Assembly: GCA_003279015.1 (NCBI GenBank)
Contig: QCBV01000005.1
Coordinates: forward strand, 1-64,000
Direction of reading: 5' to 3'
Length of the DNA: 64,000 nt
From: Prochlorococcus sp. AG-347-J19
Lineage (GTDB): Bacteria > Cyanobacteriota > Cyanobacteriia > PCC-6307 > Cyanobiaceae
The translations under genes were made by a program, and so were the position numbers. This document shows positions 48,408 to 57,448 of this stretch, piece after piece; the first letter of the stretch is position 1, and every line of letters starts with the position of its first letter. The notes beneath the pieces were generated by a model, which made no database searches, was not told where the DNA came from, and was given only the letters and a program-made list of their open reading frames with translations.

Positions 48408-49577
48408 ATGAATGAACAGAAAGGGGGATTTAAAAATCTTTATAAAAACTTGATTACCCCTGTATTAAAAAAAGACTCTGGAATTGATGCAGAATACTTA
48501 ACTAATTTATCTCTTAGTCTTTTATCATTCAGTTCAAGAAAATATAATTGGCCTGTAGTTTCATCTATCTTAAAAAATCTAAATGAAGAATTTTCGATAG
48601 TTGATAAAAGGTTAACTCAGAGCATATGTGGTATAAATTTTTGTAATCCAATTGGTTTAGCTGCGGGTTTTGACAAAAATGGAAATGCTGCAAATGTATG
48701 GAAAGATTTTGGTTTTGGATTTGCCGAACTTGGTACAGTAACCAAATTTGCTCAGAATGGAAATCCCAAACCAAGGTTGTTTAGATTAGCGGAGGAAGAA
48801 GCAGCATTAAATAGAATGGGTTTTAATAACAATGGTGCTAAAAATCTAGTAAAAAACTTTGTAGAACAAGGAATTGAGTTTAAAAAAAACAGAAAGAATA
48901 TTTGTTTAGGGATAAATTTTGGCAAGTCAAAAATTACAGATTTATCTCAAGCAAAAGATGATTATTTAACTTCTCTAAAATTATTAATTCCATATTGTGA
49001 TTATGCCGCAATAAACGTAAGTTCTCCAAATACTGAAGGGCTAAGAAAGTTGCAAGATCCGATTCTTCTAAAAGAACTTCTTAGAGAAATTAAAAACTTA
49101 CCTAATTGTCCACCATTATTTGTAAAAATTGCGCCAGATTTAAGCCTTAAAAATATTGAAGATATTTGCCAGTTAGTAATTGAGGAAAATATCGATGGGA
49201 TAATTGCTACTAACACCAGCATAGATAGATTAGGTCTTGAAAATAGGAAGATCAGGCAAACAGGATTATTACTTTCTGAAGAAAATGGAGGATTAAGTGG
49301 AAAGCCTCTACAAAAAAAAGCAAATCAAATAATAAAACATATTCATAATATTGATAAAAAGATTATTTTAATTGGCGTTGGAGGAATCGATAGTCCAGAG
49401 TCGGCTTGGGAAAGAATTTGTTCTGGAGCATCATTAATTCAACTTTATACGGGATGGATATACAAGGGGCCACAATTAGTCCCCAATATACTTGAAGGGA
49501 TTTTAAAGCAACTCAATAAACATCAATTATCTAATATAAAAGAGGCCATTGGATCAGATTTAAAATGGGTTAAATAA
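48408..49577 (+). CDS. pyrD: Dihydroorotate dehydrogenase (quinone), class 2
   Basis: Oxidises dihydroorotate to orotate with FMN and passes electrons to quinone. The 389-residue protein has an N-terminal helical extension for membrane association, INFCNPIGLAAGFDKNGNA, LGTVTKFAQNGNPKPRLFRL, the active-site Ser in INVSSPNTEGLR, TNTSIDR and IGVGGIDSPESAWERI. The length and Ser base mark class 2. It begins 6 nt after rnhA. Confidence 0.96.
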   Translation: MNEQKGGFKNLYKNLITPVLKKDSGIDAEYLTNLSLSLLSFSSRKYNWPVVSSILKNLNEEFSIVDKRLTQSICGINFCNPIGLAAGFDKNGNAANVWKDFGFGFAELGTVTKFAQNGNPKPRLFRLAEEEAALNRMGFNNNGAKNLVKNFVEQGIEFKKNRKNICLGINFGKSKITDLSQAKDDYLTSLKLLIPYCDYAAINVSSPNTEGLRKLQDPILLKELLREIKNLPNCPPLFVKIAPDLSLKNIEDICQLVIEENIDGIIATNTSIDRLGLENRKIRQTGLLLSEENGGLSGKPLQKKANQIIKHIHNIDKKIILIGVGGIDSPESAWERICSGASLIQLYTGWIYKGPQLVPNILEGILKQLNKHQLSNIKEAIGSDLKWVK

Positions 49578-49594
49578 AAATTAGAAAATGAATA

Positions 49595-50719
49595 ATGAAC
49601 AATCCGAAAACTAATGATTACTCAACATTAGCCATGCAAATATCAAACTTAAAGCATGGAGGAAATGTATATGCAAAAGCAAAAAAATTAAATTTATTAC
49701 CCTCTGAAATCATTGACGCAAGTGCCTCTTTAGTACCCTTTGATCCACCTCAATTACTAATAGATTCATTAAATGCTGGAATTAAGAATCTTGAATTTAG
49801 ATATTACCCAGAGAGAAACTTGAATGATCTGAAAGAAATAATCGGTAAGTTTCATGGGATAAATCCAGACAATATATTGCCTGGAAATGGAGCTTCTGAA
49901 CTAATAACCTGGGCAGGTTATGAAGCATCCAAATTTGGAATAAGTTGTATTCCTTCTCCATCATTTGTGGATTATGAAAGATCTTTAAATTGTTGGAATA
50001 GCAATTTTATACATTGCGAATTACCAAAAAACTGGAATGATAATTTTCCTCAATCATTTCCGCTGCATCCAAAAGGTGATGTTATTTGGATAACAAATCC
50101 ACATAACCCTACCGGCCAATTATGGGAAAAGAATTCATTAGAGGAAGTTGTAAAAAAATATAAATTAGTTATCTGTGATGAAGCTTTCTTATCGATAACA
50201 CCTAATGGAGAGAAAGAATCTTTAATACCATTAACCCAAAGATTTGACAATTTATTAGTCTTGAGAAGCTTGACCAAAATCTTCAATATTCCTGGTCTTA
50301 GATTAGGTTACGTTATTGGCTCATCGAAAATACTAAAACAATGGGAAATCAATAGAGATCCTTGGCCTTTAAATTCATTTTCTATTAAAGCCGGAATTGA
50401 TCTACTAAGTAACAAGAAATTCTATGAAAAGTGGACAAAACAGATTCACAGTTGGATAAATATTGAAAAAAAAAGAGTATTTGAAAAATTATCAAAAATA
50501 GAGAACCTTAAAGTTCATAACTCTTCAACCAACTTTTTTTTAATAGAAAGTAAAAAATCCTTGTCGCCTAATATAAAATACTTAGAAAATAAGGGAATAT
50601 TGCTTAGAGAATGTACTTCATTTAGATTTCTGGATGAAAAGTGGGCAAGAATAAGTTTGCAGAATAGGGAAAATAACACTCTTTTATGTAAAGAAATTCA
50701 GAATTCCTTTAAAAAATAA
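49595..50719 (+). CDS. PLP-dependent CobC/CobD-like aminotransferase-fold enzyme
   Basis: A 374-residue fold-type I PLP enzyme. LKHGGNVYAKAKKLNLLPSE and IDASASLVPFDPPQLL match threonine-phosphate decarboxylase (CobD/CobC of cobalamin synthesis). The PLP lysine is in LRSLTKIFNIPGLRLGYVIG and NPHNPTGQLW is the cofactor segment. Histidinol-phosphate aminotransferase is the closest alternative; HGGN and SASL favour CobC/CobD. The 3' end overlaps murG by 22 bp. Confidence 0.8.
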   Translation: MNNPKTNDYSTLAMQISNLKHGGNVYAKAKKLNLLPSEIIDASASLVPFDPPQLLIDSLNAGIKNLEFRYYPERNLNDLKEIIGKFHGINPDNILPGNGASELITWAGYEASKFGISCIPSPSFVDYERSLNCWNSNFIHCELPKNWNDNFPQSFPLHPKGDVIWITNPHNPTGQLWEKNSLEEVVKKYKLVICDEAFLSITPNGEKESLIPLTQRFDNLLVLRSLTKIFNIPGLRLGYVIGSSKILKQWEINRDPWPLNSFSIKAGIDLLSNKKFYEKWTKQIHSWINIEKKRVFEKLSKIENLKVHNSSTNFFLIESKKSLSPNIKYLENKGILLRECTSFRFLDEKWARISLQNRENNTLLCKEIQNSFKK

Positions 50720-51789
50720 TTAAAAAATTTTCTAATCTCAATTTTAGATTTGATTTTATTATTATTTTCCATGTTCTTCTTCATAATATCTAAAATTTCA
50801 TAGTAATATTTTCCGTTTTTTGATTTTCTCTTAAAAATTCTTTCTATAGTTTCTTCAAAAACTTCTTTAGAAATTTTATTTTGATTCATTAAAACTGAGC
50901 CTCCACTTTCGGCAAGAATCATTGCATTTTTCTCTTGGTGATTATTTTTAGAATAAGGAAATGGAATTAAAATTGAAGGCTTTTCAGTTTCTATAAGTTC
51001 ATTTATTGTTCCTGCACCAGATCTAGATATTACAAGATCACAGTTTTGAATCAAAGCTGCGATTTCATTAGTAAATTTCTTTTGAACATAATTATTGGAT
51101 TTTTTTACATTGAAAGATTGCTGATTACATTCGCCAATAATATGAACTATCCGAAACTGTTTTTTCATTAAAAATTCAAGAGATTCGTTAAGAATTTGAT
51201 TTATAGCTTTTGCTCCTTGGCTACCTCCCATAACTATCAAAAGAGGTCCTTTTCCTTTTGGGACCCATTCTGGCACGGGATGAGATTTATAGAATTGATC
51301 TCTTAAAGGAGTCCCAGTGAAAATAGTTTTACAATTTCTTAAATAAGAATTTGTTTTCTTAAATCCTAGAAAAACATAGTTACACAAAAAACCAAAATAT
51401 TTCGTGACCATTCCTGGAATTAAATTTGATTCATGAATAATGACGGGTATCCTGAGAAGTTTTGAAGCAACAATAGTAGGGGCAGATATATAACCTCCAG
51501 TCGTAAAAACCAAGTTAATTTTTTTTTCTTTTAAGATCCTAATTATTTGGAAAGTTGACATTAAAATTTTTATATATTGATAAAACAAAAAAATATTTTT
51601 TCTTGGTGTCTTTATATTCAAAGTCTTCAAATTATATTTTTGGGGAATAAAATTCGCATCAAGTCTTTGCTTAATACCCAACCAATGAATATTCCACTCA
51701 TCTTCTACCTCTTTAGAAACTGCTAAAGCTGGAAAAATATGGCCTCCTGTTCCACTAGCTGCAACTAATAAATTATTTTTTTTAGACAT
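50698..51789 (-). CDS. murG: MurG, UDP-GlcNAc transferase
   Basis: Adds GlcNAc to lipid I in peptidoglycan synthesis at the inner membrane face. The 363-residue protein has AASGTGGHIFPALAVSKE, VFTTGGYISAPTIVAS, IHESNLIPGMVTKYF, MGGSQGAKAIN and LVISRSGAGTINELIETEKP. Length is normal. The gene is divergent from the secreted-protein gene with 32 bp between starts. Confidence 0.96.
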   Translation of the reverse strand: MSKKNNLLVAASGTGGHIFPALAVSKEVEDEWNIHWLGIKQRLDANFIPQKYNLKTLNIKTPRKNIFLFYQYIKILMSTFQIIRILKEKKINLVFTTGGYISAPTIVASKLLRIPVIIHESNLIPGMVTKYFGFLCNYVFLGFKKTNSYLRNCKTIFTGTPLRDQFYKSHPVPEWVPKGKGPLLIVMGGSQGAKAINQILNESLEFLMKKQFRIVHIIGECNQQSFNVKKSNNYVQKKFTNEIAALIQNCDLVISRSGAGTINELIETEKPSILIPFPYSKNNHQEKNAMILAESGGSVLMNQNKISKEVFEETIERIFKRKSKNGKYYYEILDIMKKNMENNNKIKSKIEIRKFFNYFLKEF

Positions 51790-51821
51790 AAAAACTTAAA
51801 TTAGTAGAATGAAAATAATAA

Positions 51822-52556
51822 ATGATAAATATGTTGAATTTAAACTTATTCAGAAATATAGGATTCCCTCTCTACTTATTTATTTATCTCATTCTCCCCT
51901 ATTCAGCAATAACGCAAACTTTAAAAGTTGATTTTATAAGAAATTTAGAAACCTCATTAAATAAGCGAGACTTAGAGTTTATTAGAAAAAATTTTAGAAA
52001 TGATGAAAACCAAAATATACCAAAACAATTCTCAAAAATTATCAATGATTTTCCTGATAGCAAATGGAAAATCAAAAGATTAGAATCAAATATTCCAAAT
52101 AAAGAAATATTGAGAATAAAAGTTTCAGGAAGAAAAAAAGTTAATGGAGAAATGCATATACTCGAATCCGATTTCGATTATGTTTTTTCAGTTCTAAATG
52201 GAAAAATTGATGAAGGTACCATTAAAAATTTATTCACAACAATAAGGAATGATGATAAAAAAATAGATATTAGTTTTAAAATCCCTGAAAAAGTTCTTAC
52301 TGGTTCAAAATACGACATCGATATAATCCTAAATAAGCCACTTGAAGAAGTGATCATCGCTGGAGCAATTAAACCTCATCAAGTAAATTCATTTTTTGAA
52401 CAAGAATTATTATTGGAGCCATTAGCATCTGGGGGAATTTTTAAAATGACAAGAGCCCCTTCAAAACCAGGGATACAAATTTGGTCAGGAATCATAGCTC
52501 ACCCTGAAGGAATGATTACTTTCACAAAGAGTATTGATATTGTCGATAAAATATAG
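51822..52556 (+). CDS. Conserved hypothetical exported protein
   Basis: A 244-residue protein with a signal-like N terminus (hydrophobic about residues 13-32, then AITQTLK), so probably periplasmic or lumenal. The rest is beta-rich, with KWKIKRLESNIPNKEILRIK, KPLEEVIIAGAIKPHQVNSF and IQIWSGIIAHPEGMITFTKS. I do not recognise a named family, although the compact, non-repetitive sequence looks conserved. It converges on pgk, 1 bp away. The start could be either of two Met codons (1 or 4). Confidence 0.68.
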   Translation: MINMLNLNLFRNIGFPLYLFIYLILPYSAITQTLKVDFIRNLETSLNKRDLEFIRKNFRNDENQNIPKQFSKIINDFPDSKWKIKRLESNIPNKEILRIKVSGRKKVNGEMHILESDFDYVFSVLNGKIDEGTIKNLFTTIRNDDKKIDISFKIPEKVLTGSKYDIDIILNKPLEEVIIAGAIKPHQVNSFFEQELLLEPLASGGIFKMTRAPSKPGIQIWSGIIAHPEGMITFTKSIDIVDKI

Positions 52557-52557
52557 C

Positions 52558-53766
52558 CTAAGCGTTGTTTAAAGCAGCTACACCAGGTAAGGTTTTACCT
52601 TCTAAAAGTTCCAAACTTGCGCCACCTCCAGTAGATATATGAGACATTTTCTCTGCTAATCCTGCTTTTTCAACTGCTGCAACCGAATCTCCACCCCCAA
52701 TTATTGTACAAACTTCAGAAAAAGCACTTAAGTCCGCAAGGGTAGTAGCTATAGCATTTGTACCTTCTGCAAATTTATCAAATTCGAAAACTCCCATTGG
52801 CCCATTCCAAATTATTGTCTTACATTCTGCAAGAGCATTCTGAAAAACTTTAATGGAATCTGGACCAATATCGAGACCCATCCAATCTCCACTAATTGAA
52901 TCAATTTGAGATATTTTACTTTCTGCGTCAGGCGAAAATTCATTAGCTAAAACAACATCAGTAGGTAATAATAATTCGACTCCTTTTGCTTTTGCTTTTG
53001 CTTCTAAATCCCTTGCAAGCTCAAGTTTATCTTCTTCTACAAGGCTCTTTCCAACATCTAAACCTCTAGCTTTATAAAAAGTAAAAATCATGCCTCCACC
53101 AATCATGATTTTGTCACACTTATCTAGTAAAGAATCGAGTACTCCTATTTTGCTACTAACCTTTGATCCTCCAACTATTGCTGCCAATGGACGCTTTGGA
53201 GAATCAATTGCTCCTTGTAAGTATTTCAATTCTTTTTCTAAAAGAAATCCAGCTACTGAGGGACTTAAATAGTTAGTAACACCCTGAGTTGAAGCATGAG
53301 CTCTATGAGCAGCACCGAAAGCATCATTTACATACATATCTGCATGTGAAGCTAATTTTTTTGCAAACTCCAAATCGTTCTTTTCCTCTTCACCAAAGAA
53401 ACGAACATTTTCAAGTAAAAGAACATCTCCATTAGATAAACTGTTTGATTGTGCAACTGCTTCATCACCAATACAACTGTTAGTAAGAGCAACATTTTGC
53501 CCCAACAATTCACTTAATCTTGCTGCTACCGGAGTTAGTCTCATTTTTTCATTTACCTGACCCTTTGGTCTACCAAAATGAGCAGCTAAAATAACTTTTG
53601 CAGAATGATTAATAAGATATTCAATAGTTGGGATCGCTGCACGAATACGTGTATCGTCGGTTATTTGACCATCTTCATTTAATGGAACATTAAAATCTAC
53701 TCTTACAAGAACTTTTTTTCCTTCTAAATTTGTCTTATCGAGACTGGAAAGAGATAATTTTGACAT
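52558..53766 (-). CDS. pgk: Phosphoglycerate kinase
   Basis: Interconverts 3-phosphoglycerate and 1,3-bisphosphoglycerate in the Calvin cycle and glycolysis. The 402-residue protein has [73 protein letters not shown] and [14 protein letters not shown]. It is single-domain-pair standard PGK with no fusion to TPI. A perfect NtcA-type site lies upstream. Confidence 0.98.
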   Translation of the reverse strand: MSKLSLSSLDKTNLEGKKVLVRVDFNVPLNEDGQITDDTRIRAAIPTIEYLINHSAKVILAAHFGRPKGQVNEKMRLTPVAARLSELLGQNVALTNSCIGDEAVAQSNSLSNGDVLLLENVRFFGEEEKNDLEFAKKLASHADMYVNDAFGAAHRAHASTQGVTNYLSPSVAGFLLEKELKYLQGAIDSPKRPLAAIVGGSKVSSKIGVLDSLLDKCDKIMIGGGMIFTFYKARGLDVGKSLVEEDKLELARDLEAKAKAKGVELLLPTDVVLANEFSPDAESKISQIDSISGDWMGLDIGPDSIKVFQNALAECKTIIWNGPMGVFEFDKFAEGTNAIATTLADLSAFSEVCTIIGGGDSVAAVEKAGLAEKMSHISTGGGASLELLEGKTLPGVAALNNA

Positions 53767-53800
53767 TAATCAAGCTTAATTTTTAATCTTAAGACCCTAA

Positions 53801-53842
53801 CGTTAATTTGGGCTTATTGGGTTAAAAAGTAATCACTGTTAC
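53801..53842 (-). promoter_or_regulatory. Perfect NtcA-type site and -10 upstream of pgk
   Basis: On the minus strand GTAACAGTGATTAC (53829-53842) is an exact GTAN8TAC. TAACGT (53800-53805), matching TAN3T, follows 23 nt later and lies 34 bp before the pgk ATG. The palindromic core also faces rbgA, but no TAN3T at the right distance is seen on that strand. NtcA control of pgk is inference. Confidence 0.55.
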
Positions 53843-53980
53843 CTATGCCTTAATAAATTTTAAGAATTAAACATTATAAAAATTTTTTAGTCATTAAATT
53901 TATACTAAACTTTAAAAGTAAATACATTTTGAAACTTATAAAAACTAAAAGGAATACAAAATTTTATTTGATTTATTGAA

Positions 53981-54853
53981 GTGGACATACCCAAAATTCA
54001 ATGGTACCCAGGCCATATCGCAAAAGCAGAAAAGAAATTATCTGAAGTTATCAATAAAGTAGATTTAGTTATAGAAGTTAGAGATGCAAGAATTCCTTTG
54101 TCAACTGGACATCCACACTTAAATAAATGGATAAATAATAAAAAACATATTCTTGTTATTAACAGATCAGACATGATCTCCCCTCATACAATCAATAGTT
54201 GGAATAAATGGTTTAATGCTAAAGATCAATATCCTCTTTGGTGTGATGCTAAAAGAGGAATAGGTATTAAAGAAATTTGTAAGTCAGCCAAAGATTCTAG
54301 GTCCTCAATCGACGATAGAAGACTCTCTAGAGGAATGCGAATTAGGCCAATTAGAGCCCTTACACTTGGTTTTCCAAACGTAGGCAAGTCAGCATTAATT
54401 AATAGAATTGCAAAAAAAAGAGTTGTAGATAGCGCAAGGAAAGCAGGCGTGACTCGTAATTTAAGATGGATAAAATTAGAAAGTGGTATAGATCTTTTAG
54501 ATGCTCCTGGTGTTATACCTCCAAATTTAGAAGATCAAAAATCAGCACTTAATCTTGCACTGTGTGACGATATTGGTGAAGCTGCTTATGAAATAGAGAG
54601 TGTCGCAATTGGATTTATCAAAATTATATCCACTCTCAACGAAGATAAGAATGCGAATATCTCAATTAAACAAATATCTAATAGATATGGAGTTGATATT
54701 GTAAAAGGCTTTAAGAGTCCTTCTGCTTGGATCGACGAAGCAGCTTCAAAACATACCTCAGGCGATAAAAGGAGAATGTCTCATAAGTTATTGGAAGATT
54801 ATAGAAATCAAATGCTGGGTAAAATTGCTTTAGAAGTCCCACTATGGAATTAA
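53981..54853 (+). CDS. rbgA: Ribosome biogenesis GTPase RbgA/YlqF
   Basis: A circularly permuted GTPase acting in 50S subunit assembly. The 290-residue protein begins (M)DIPKIQWYPGHIAKAEKKL. The G4-like NRSDMI (about 61) comes before the P-loop GFPNVGKSALINRI (about 131) and the G3-like LLDAPGVIPP, which is the permuted order. The start is GTG. The 3' end overlaps the pseudouridine synthase by 10 bp. Confidence 0.93.
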   Translation: MDIPKIQWYPGHIAKAEKKLSEVINKVDLVIEVRDARIPLSTGHPHLNKWINNKKHILVINRSDMISPHTINSWNKWFNAKDQYPLWCDAKRGIGIKEICKSAKDSRSSIDDRRLSRGMRIRPIRALTLGFPNVGKSALINRIAKKRVVDSARKAGVTRNLRWIKLESGIDLLDAPGVIPPNLEDQKSALNLALCDDIGEAAYEIESVAIGFIKIISTLNEDKNANISIKQISNRYGVDIVKGFKSPSAWIDEAASKHTSGDKRRMSHKLLEDYRNQMLGKIALEVPLWN

Positions 54854-55803
54854 ATAATCAAAATTCTTTCGGCATTGGAGAAGGTGAGCTTATAGAAATT
54901 ATTTATGAGCTACCTCTTCCTATGAGACTAGATAGATGGTTGGTAAGTAAAAGGCCAGAACAAAGTAGAGCAAGAATTCAACATTTTATTAATTCAGGTT
55001 TAGTACTTGTAAATTACAAGATCGCGAAAGCAAAGACCCCATTAAAAAATGGCGATAATGTTCAAATATGGATGCCTCCGCCAGAACCTCTTATTTATTT
55101 GAAACCTGAAAAAATGGATTTAAATATCCTTTTTGAAGACGAGCACATCATAGTAATCAATAAACCATCAGGTCTAATAGTTCATCCAGCCCCTGGACAC
55201 AAATCTGGAACTTTAGTGAATGGATTACTTTTTCACTGCAAAGATCTACCTGGAATTAATGGAAAACTAAGACCTGGGATTGTTCACAGATTAGATAAAG
55301 ATACCTCCGGATGTATGGTGGTTGCGAAAAGCCAAGAGGCATTAGTAAATCTTCAGAAACAAATTAAAGAAAAAATAGCATCACGCGAATATATTGCAGT
55401 AATTCATGGAGCACCTAATTCTGAAGAAGGCCAAATAGTGGGACACATTGGCAGAGATAAATTAAATAGATTGAAATATAAAGTAGTTGAAGAAACTTCA
55501 GGAAGGTATGCTTGTACCTATTGGAAATTAAAAGAAAGATTTGGCAATTACTCATTAATGAGTTTCAAACTAGATACGGGGCGAACGCACCAAATAAGAG
55601 TTCATTGCGCTCACATTAATCATCCAATTGTGGGAGATCCATTATATGGGAGATGTAAAAAACTACCATGTAAATTAGATGGCCAAGCTTTACACGCTAT
55701 TAAGCTTGGACTTATACATCCAATAAATGGTAAAGAAATGATATTTGAATCAGAATTACCATTAGATTTTCAAAAATTACTAAGTGTTCTTAAAGTTAAA
55801 TGA
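54844..55803 (+). CDS. RluD-type 23S rRNA pseudouridine synthase
   Basis: A 319-residue RluA-family enzyme. It has an N-terminal S4 domain (RLDRWLVSKRPEQSRARIQH, GLVLVNYKIAKAKTPLKNGD), then VINKPSGLIVHPAPGH and the catalytic-Asp motif GIVHRLDKDTSGCMVVAK, with RTHQIRVHCAHINHPIVGDPLYG at the end. The S4 domain and size favour RluD over RluC or TruC. It overlaps the rbgA end and the convergent ABC gene by 8 bp. Confidence 0.9.
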   Translation: MELNNQNSFGIGEGELIEIIYELPLPMRLDRWLVSKRPEQSRARIQHFINSGLVLVNYKIAKAKTPLKNGDNVQIWMPPPEPLIYLKPEKMDLNILFEDEHIIVINKPSGLIVHPAPGHKSGTLVNGLLFHCKDLPGINGKLRPGIVHRLDKDTSGCMVVAKSQEALVNLQKQIKEKIASREYIAVIHGAPNSEEGQIVGHIGRDKLNRLKYKVVEETSGRYACTYWKLKERFGNYSLMSFKLDTGRTHQIRVHCAHINHPIVGDPLYGRCKKLPCKLDGQALHAIKLGLIHPINGKEMIFESELPLDFQKLLSVLKVK

Positions 55804-57394
55804 GATTTAAAGAGGAATTTAGAAGCGATTTTGTATATGTGTTTTGAGTTTTAGTGAATAATGTACAACTTTCTCCTTCATCAACTATCTTTCCGTGATT
55901 CATAACTAGCAACCTATCACAAAATCTTTTAGCAATGCCTAAATCATGGGTAATAAAAATAATCGTTAAATTCATTTTTTCTTGAAAGACTCTAAGTAAT
56001 TGAAGAATCTCTATTTTTACTGAAGCATCCAACATATTTACGCTCTCATCACAAATTAAAATTTTTGGCTTCAACAATAGCGCCCTAGCTAATGAAATTC
56101 TTTGCAATTGACCACCAGATAATTGGTTAGGATAAGAATTAAAAAAATCATTATTTAAGGGGAGATTTAAATTTCCTAACATTAATTTTATTTCTTTTTC
56201 GATTTTTCTTTTATCTGAAATTTTTTGAATAAAAAATATATCTTCCAAAATATTTTTAATTGTCATTTTCGGATTCAAACTTGAAAAAGGATCTTGAAAA
56301 ATAATTTGCACTTTATTGTTCTTTTTAAAAGATTTATTTTTTTTCAATGCATGATTTTTATCATAAATTTTTATTTCACCACCTCTTACTTTAAGGAGTC
56401 CAACTAAAGCCCTACATAATGTACTTTTACCACTCCCTGAAGAACCAACAATTCCAAGAGTCTCATTCTCATATAACTTAAAACTAACTTCATTTAAAGC
56501 CTTATTCCATTTATTCATGAAAATTGAAGAATTTAATTTATACCAATGTCTTAGGTTATTTACCTCTAGAACGACGTGATCTCGAGCATTATTTTTAGTA
56601 TTTGGTTCTAATACTATTTTTGAAGCATTTACTAACTTTTTCCCGATATCTGATTTTGGTGATTGAAAAATATCTAATATATTCCCTTTTTCAACAATCG
56701 ATCCCTTTTCAATTATTGCAACTTTTTTACACCACTTTGCTGCAAGATTTATATCGTGACTAATTAAAATTAAAGTTGTATTAAATTCATTACATAGATG
56801 AATTATTTCTTGCATAATTTCAAAACTTGTTTTGGTATCTAAGCTTGTTGTAGGTTCATCAGCAATTAATAATTTAGGTTTCAAAGCAAGTGCCATTGCT
56901 ATAGAAACTCTCTGTCTCATTCCACCGCTAAATTGATGTGGGAAAGAATCAAGTCTACTTTCTTCAATTCCGACTTTTTGAAAAACTTCTCTTACTAATT
57001 TTTTAATAGCTGAAGATGATTTAGTTTGATCATGTGTTTTAAATAATTCATATAAATGGTCCCCAACTCTCATTAGCGGATTAAGTTTTTTTATAGAGTC
57101 TTGATAAATAAATCCAAAATTATTTCTTCTAAATAATTGTGCATCTTTGTTATTTATTTTCCTAGGATCTACACTAGAAATCGATAGATACCCTTTAGAA
57201 GAAGCCTTTTTAGGCAATATATTTACTAATGTTTTTGCAAAAGTGGTCTTTCCACATCCAGAAGGTCCTATTATGGCCAAATGATCTCCACTATCTATTT
57301 CCAAATTAAAATTTTTGATAATAGGTTGCTGTTTTAGACCATATTTAACATTAAGATTTTTAACTACAATAATTTTTTCTTTATTTTTTTCCAT
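55796..57394 (-). CDS. ABC transporter protein with two ATPase domains (DppDF/OppDF-like)
   Basis: A 532-residue protein with two complete nucleotide-binding domains. The first has GPSGCGKTTFAKTL, signature FSGGMRQRVSIAMALAL and LLIADEPTTSLD. The second has GSSGSGKSTLCRAL, LSGGQLQRISLARALLL and ILICDESVNMLDASVK. This fused arrangement matches peptide/nickel/glutathione importers (DppD-DppF, GsiA). No permease or solute-binding gene lies nearby, so its membrane partner must be elsewhere. Substrate is unknown. Confidence 0.88.
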   Translation of the reverse strand: MEKNKEKIIVVKNLNVKYGLKQQPIIKNFNLEIDSGDHLAIIGPSGCGKTTFAKTLVNILPKKASSKGYLSISSVDPRKINNKDAQLFRRNNFGFIYQDSIKKLNPLMRVGDHLYELFKTHDQTKSSSAIKKLVREVFQKVGIEESRLDSFPHQFSGGMRQRVSIAMALALKPKLLIADEPTTSLDTKTSFEIMQEIIHLCNEFNTTLILISHDINLAAKWCKKVAIIEKGSIVEKGNILDIFQSPKSDIGKKLVNASKIVLEPNTKNNARDHVVLEVNNLRHWYKLNSSIFMNKWNKALNEVSFKLYENETLGIVGSSGSGKSTLCRALVGLLKVRGGEIKIYDKNHALKKNKSFKKNNKVQIIFQDPFSSLNPKMTIKNILEDIFFIQKISDKRKIEKEIKLMLGNLNLPLNNDFFNSYPNQLSGGQLQRISLARALLLKPKILICDESVNMLDASVKIEILQLLRVFQEKMNLTIIFITHDLGIAKRFCDRLLVMNHGKIVDEGESCTLFTKTQNTYTKSLLNSSLNLI

Positions 57395-57448
57395 GATTTA
57401 TAGCAAATTTTTCTAGACCTAAATAAAATATATCTAAAGGGATATAAA

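Noticed and set aside
53829-53842. NtcA site driving rbgA on the plus strand
   Set aside because: The palindrome reads both ways, but I found no TAN3T hexamer at 20-24 nt on that side.
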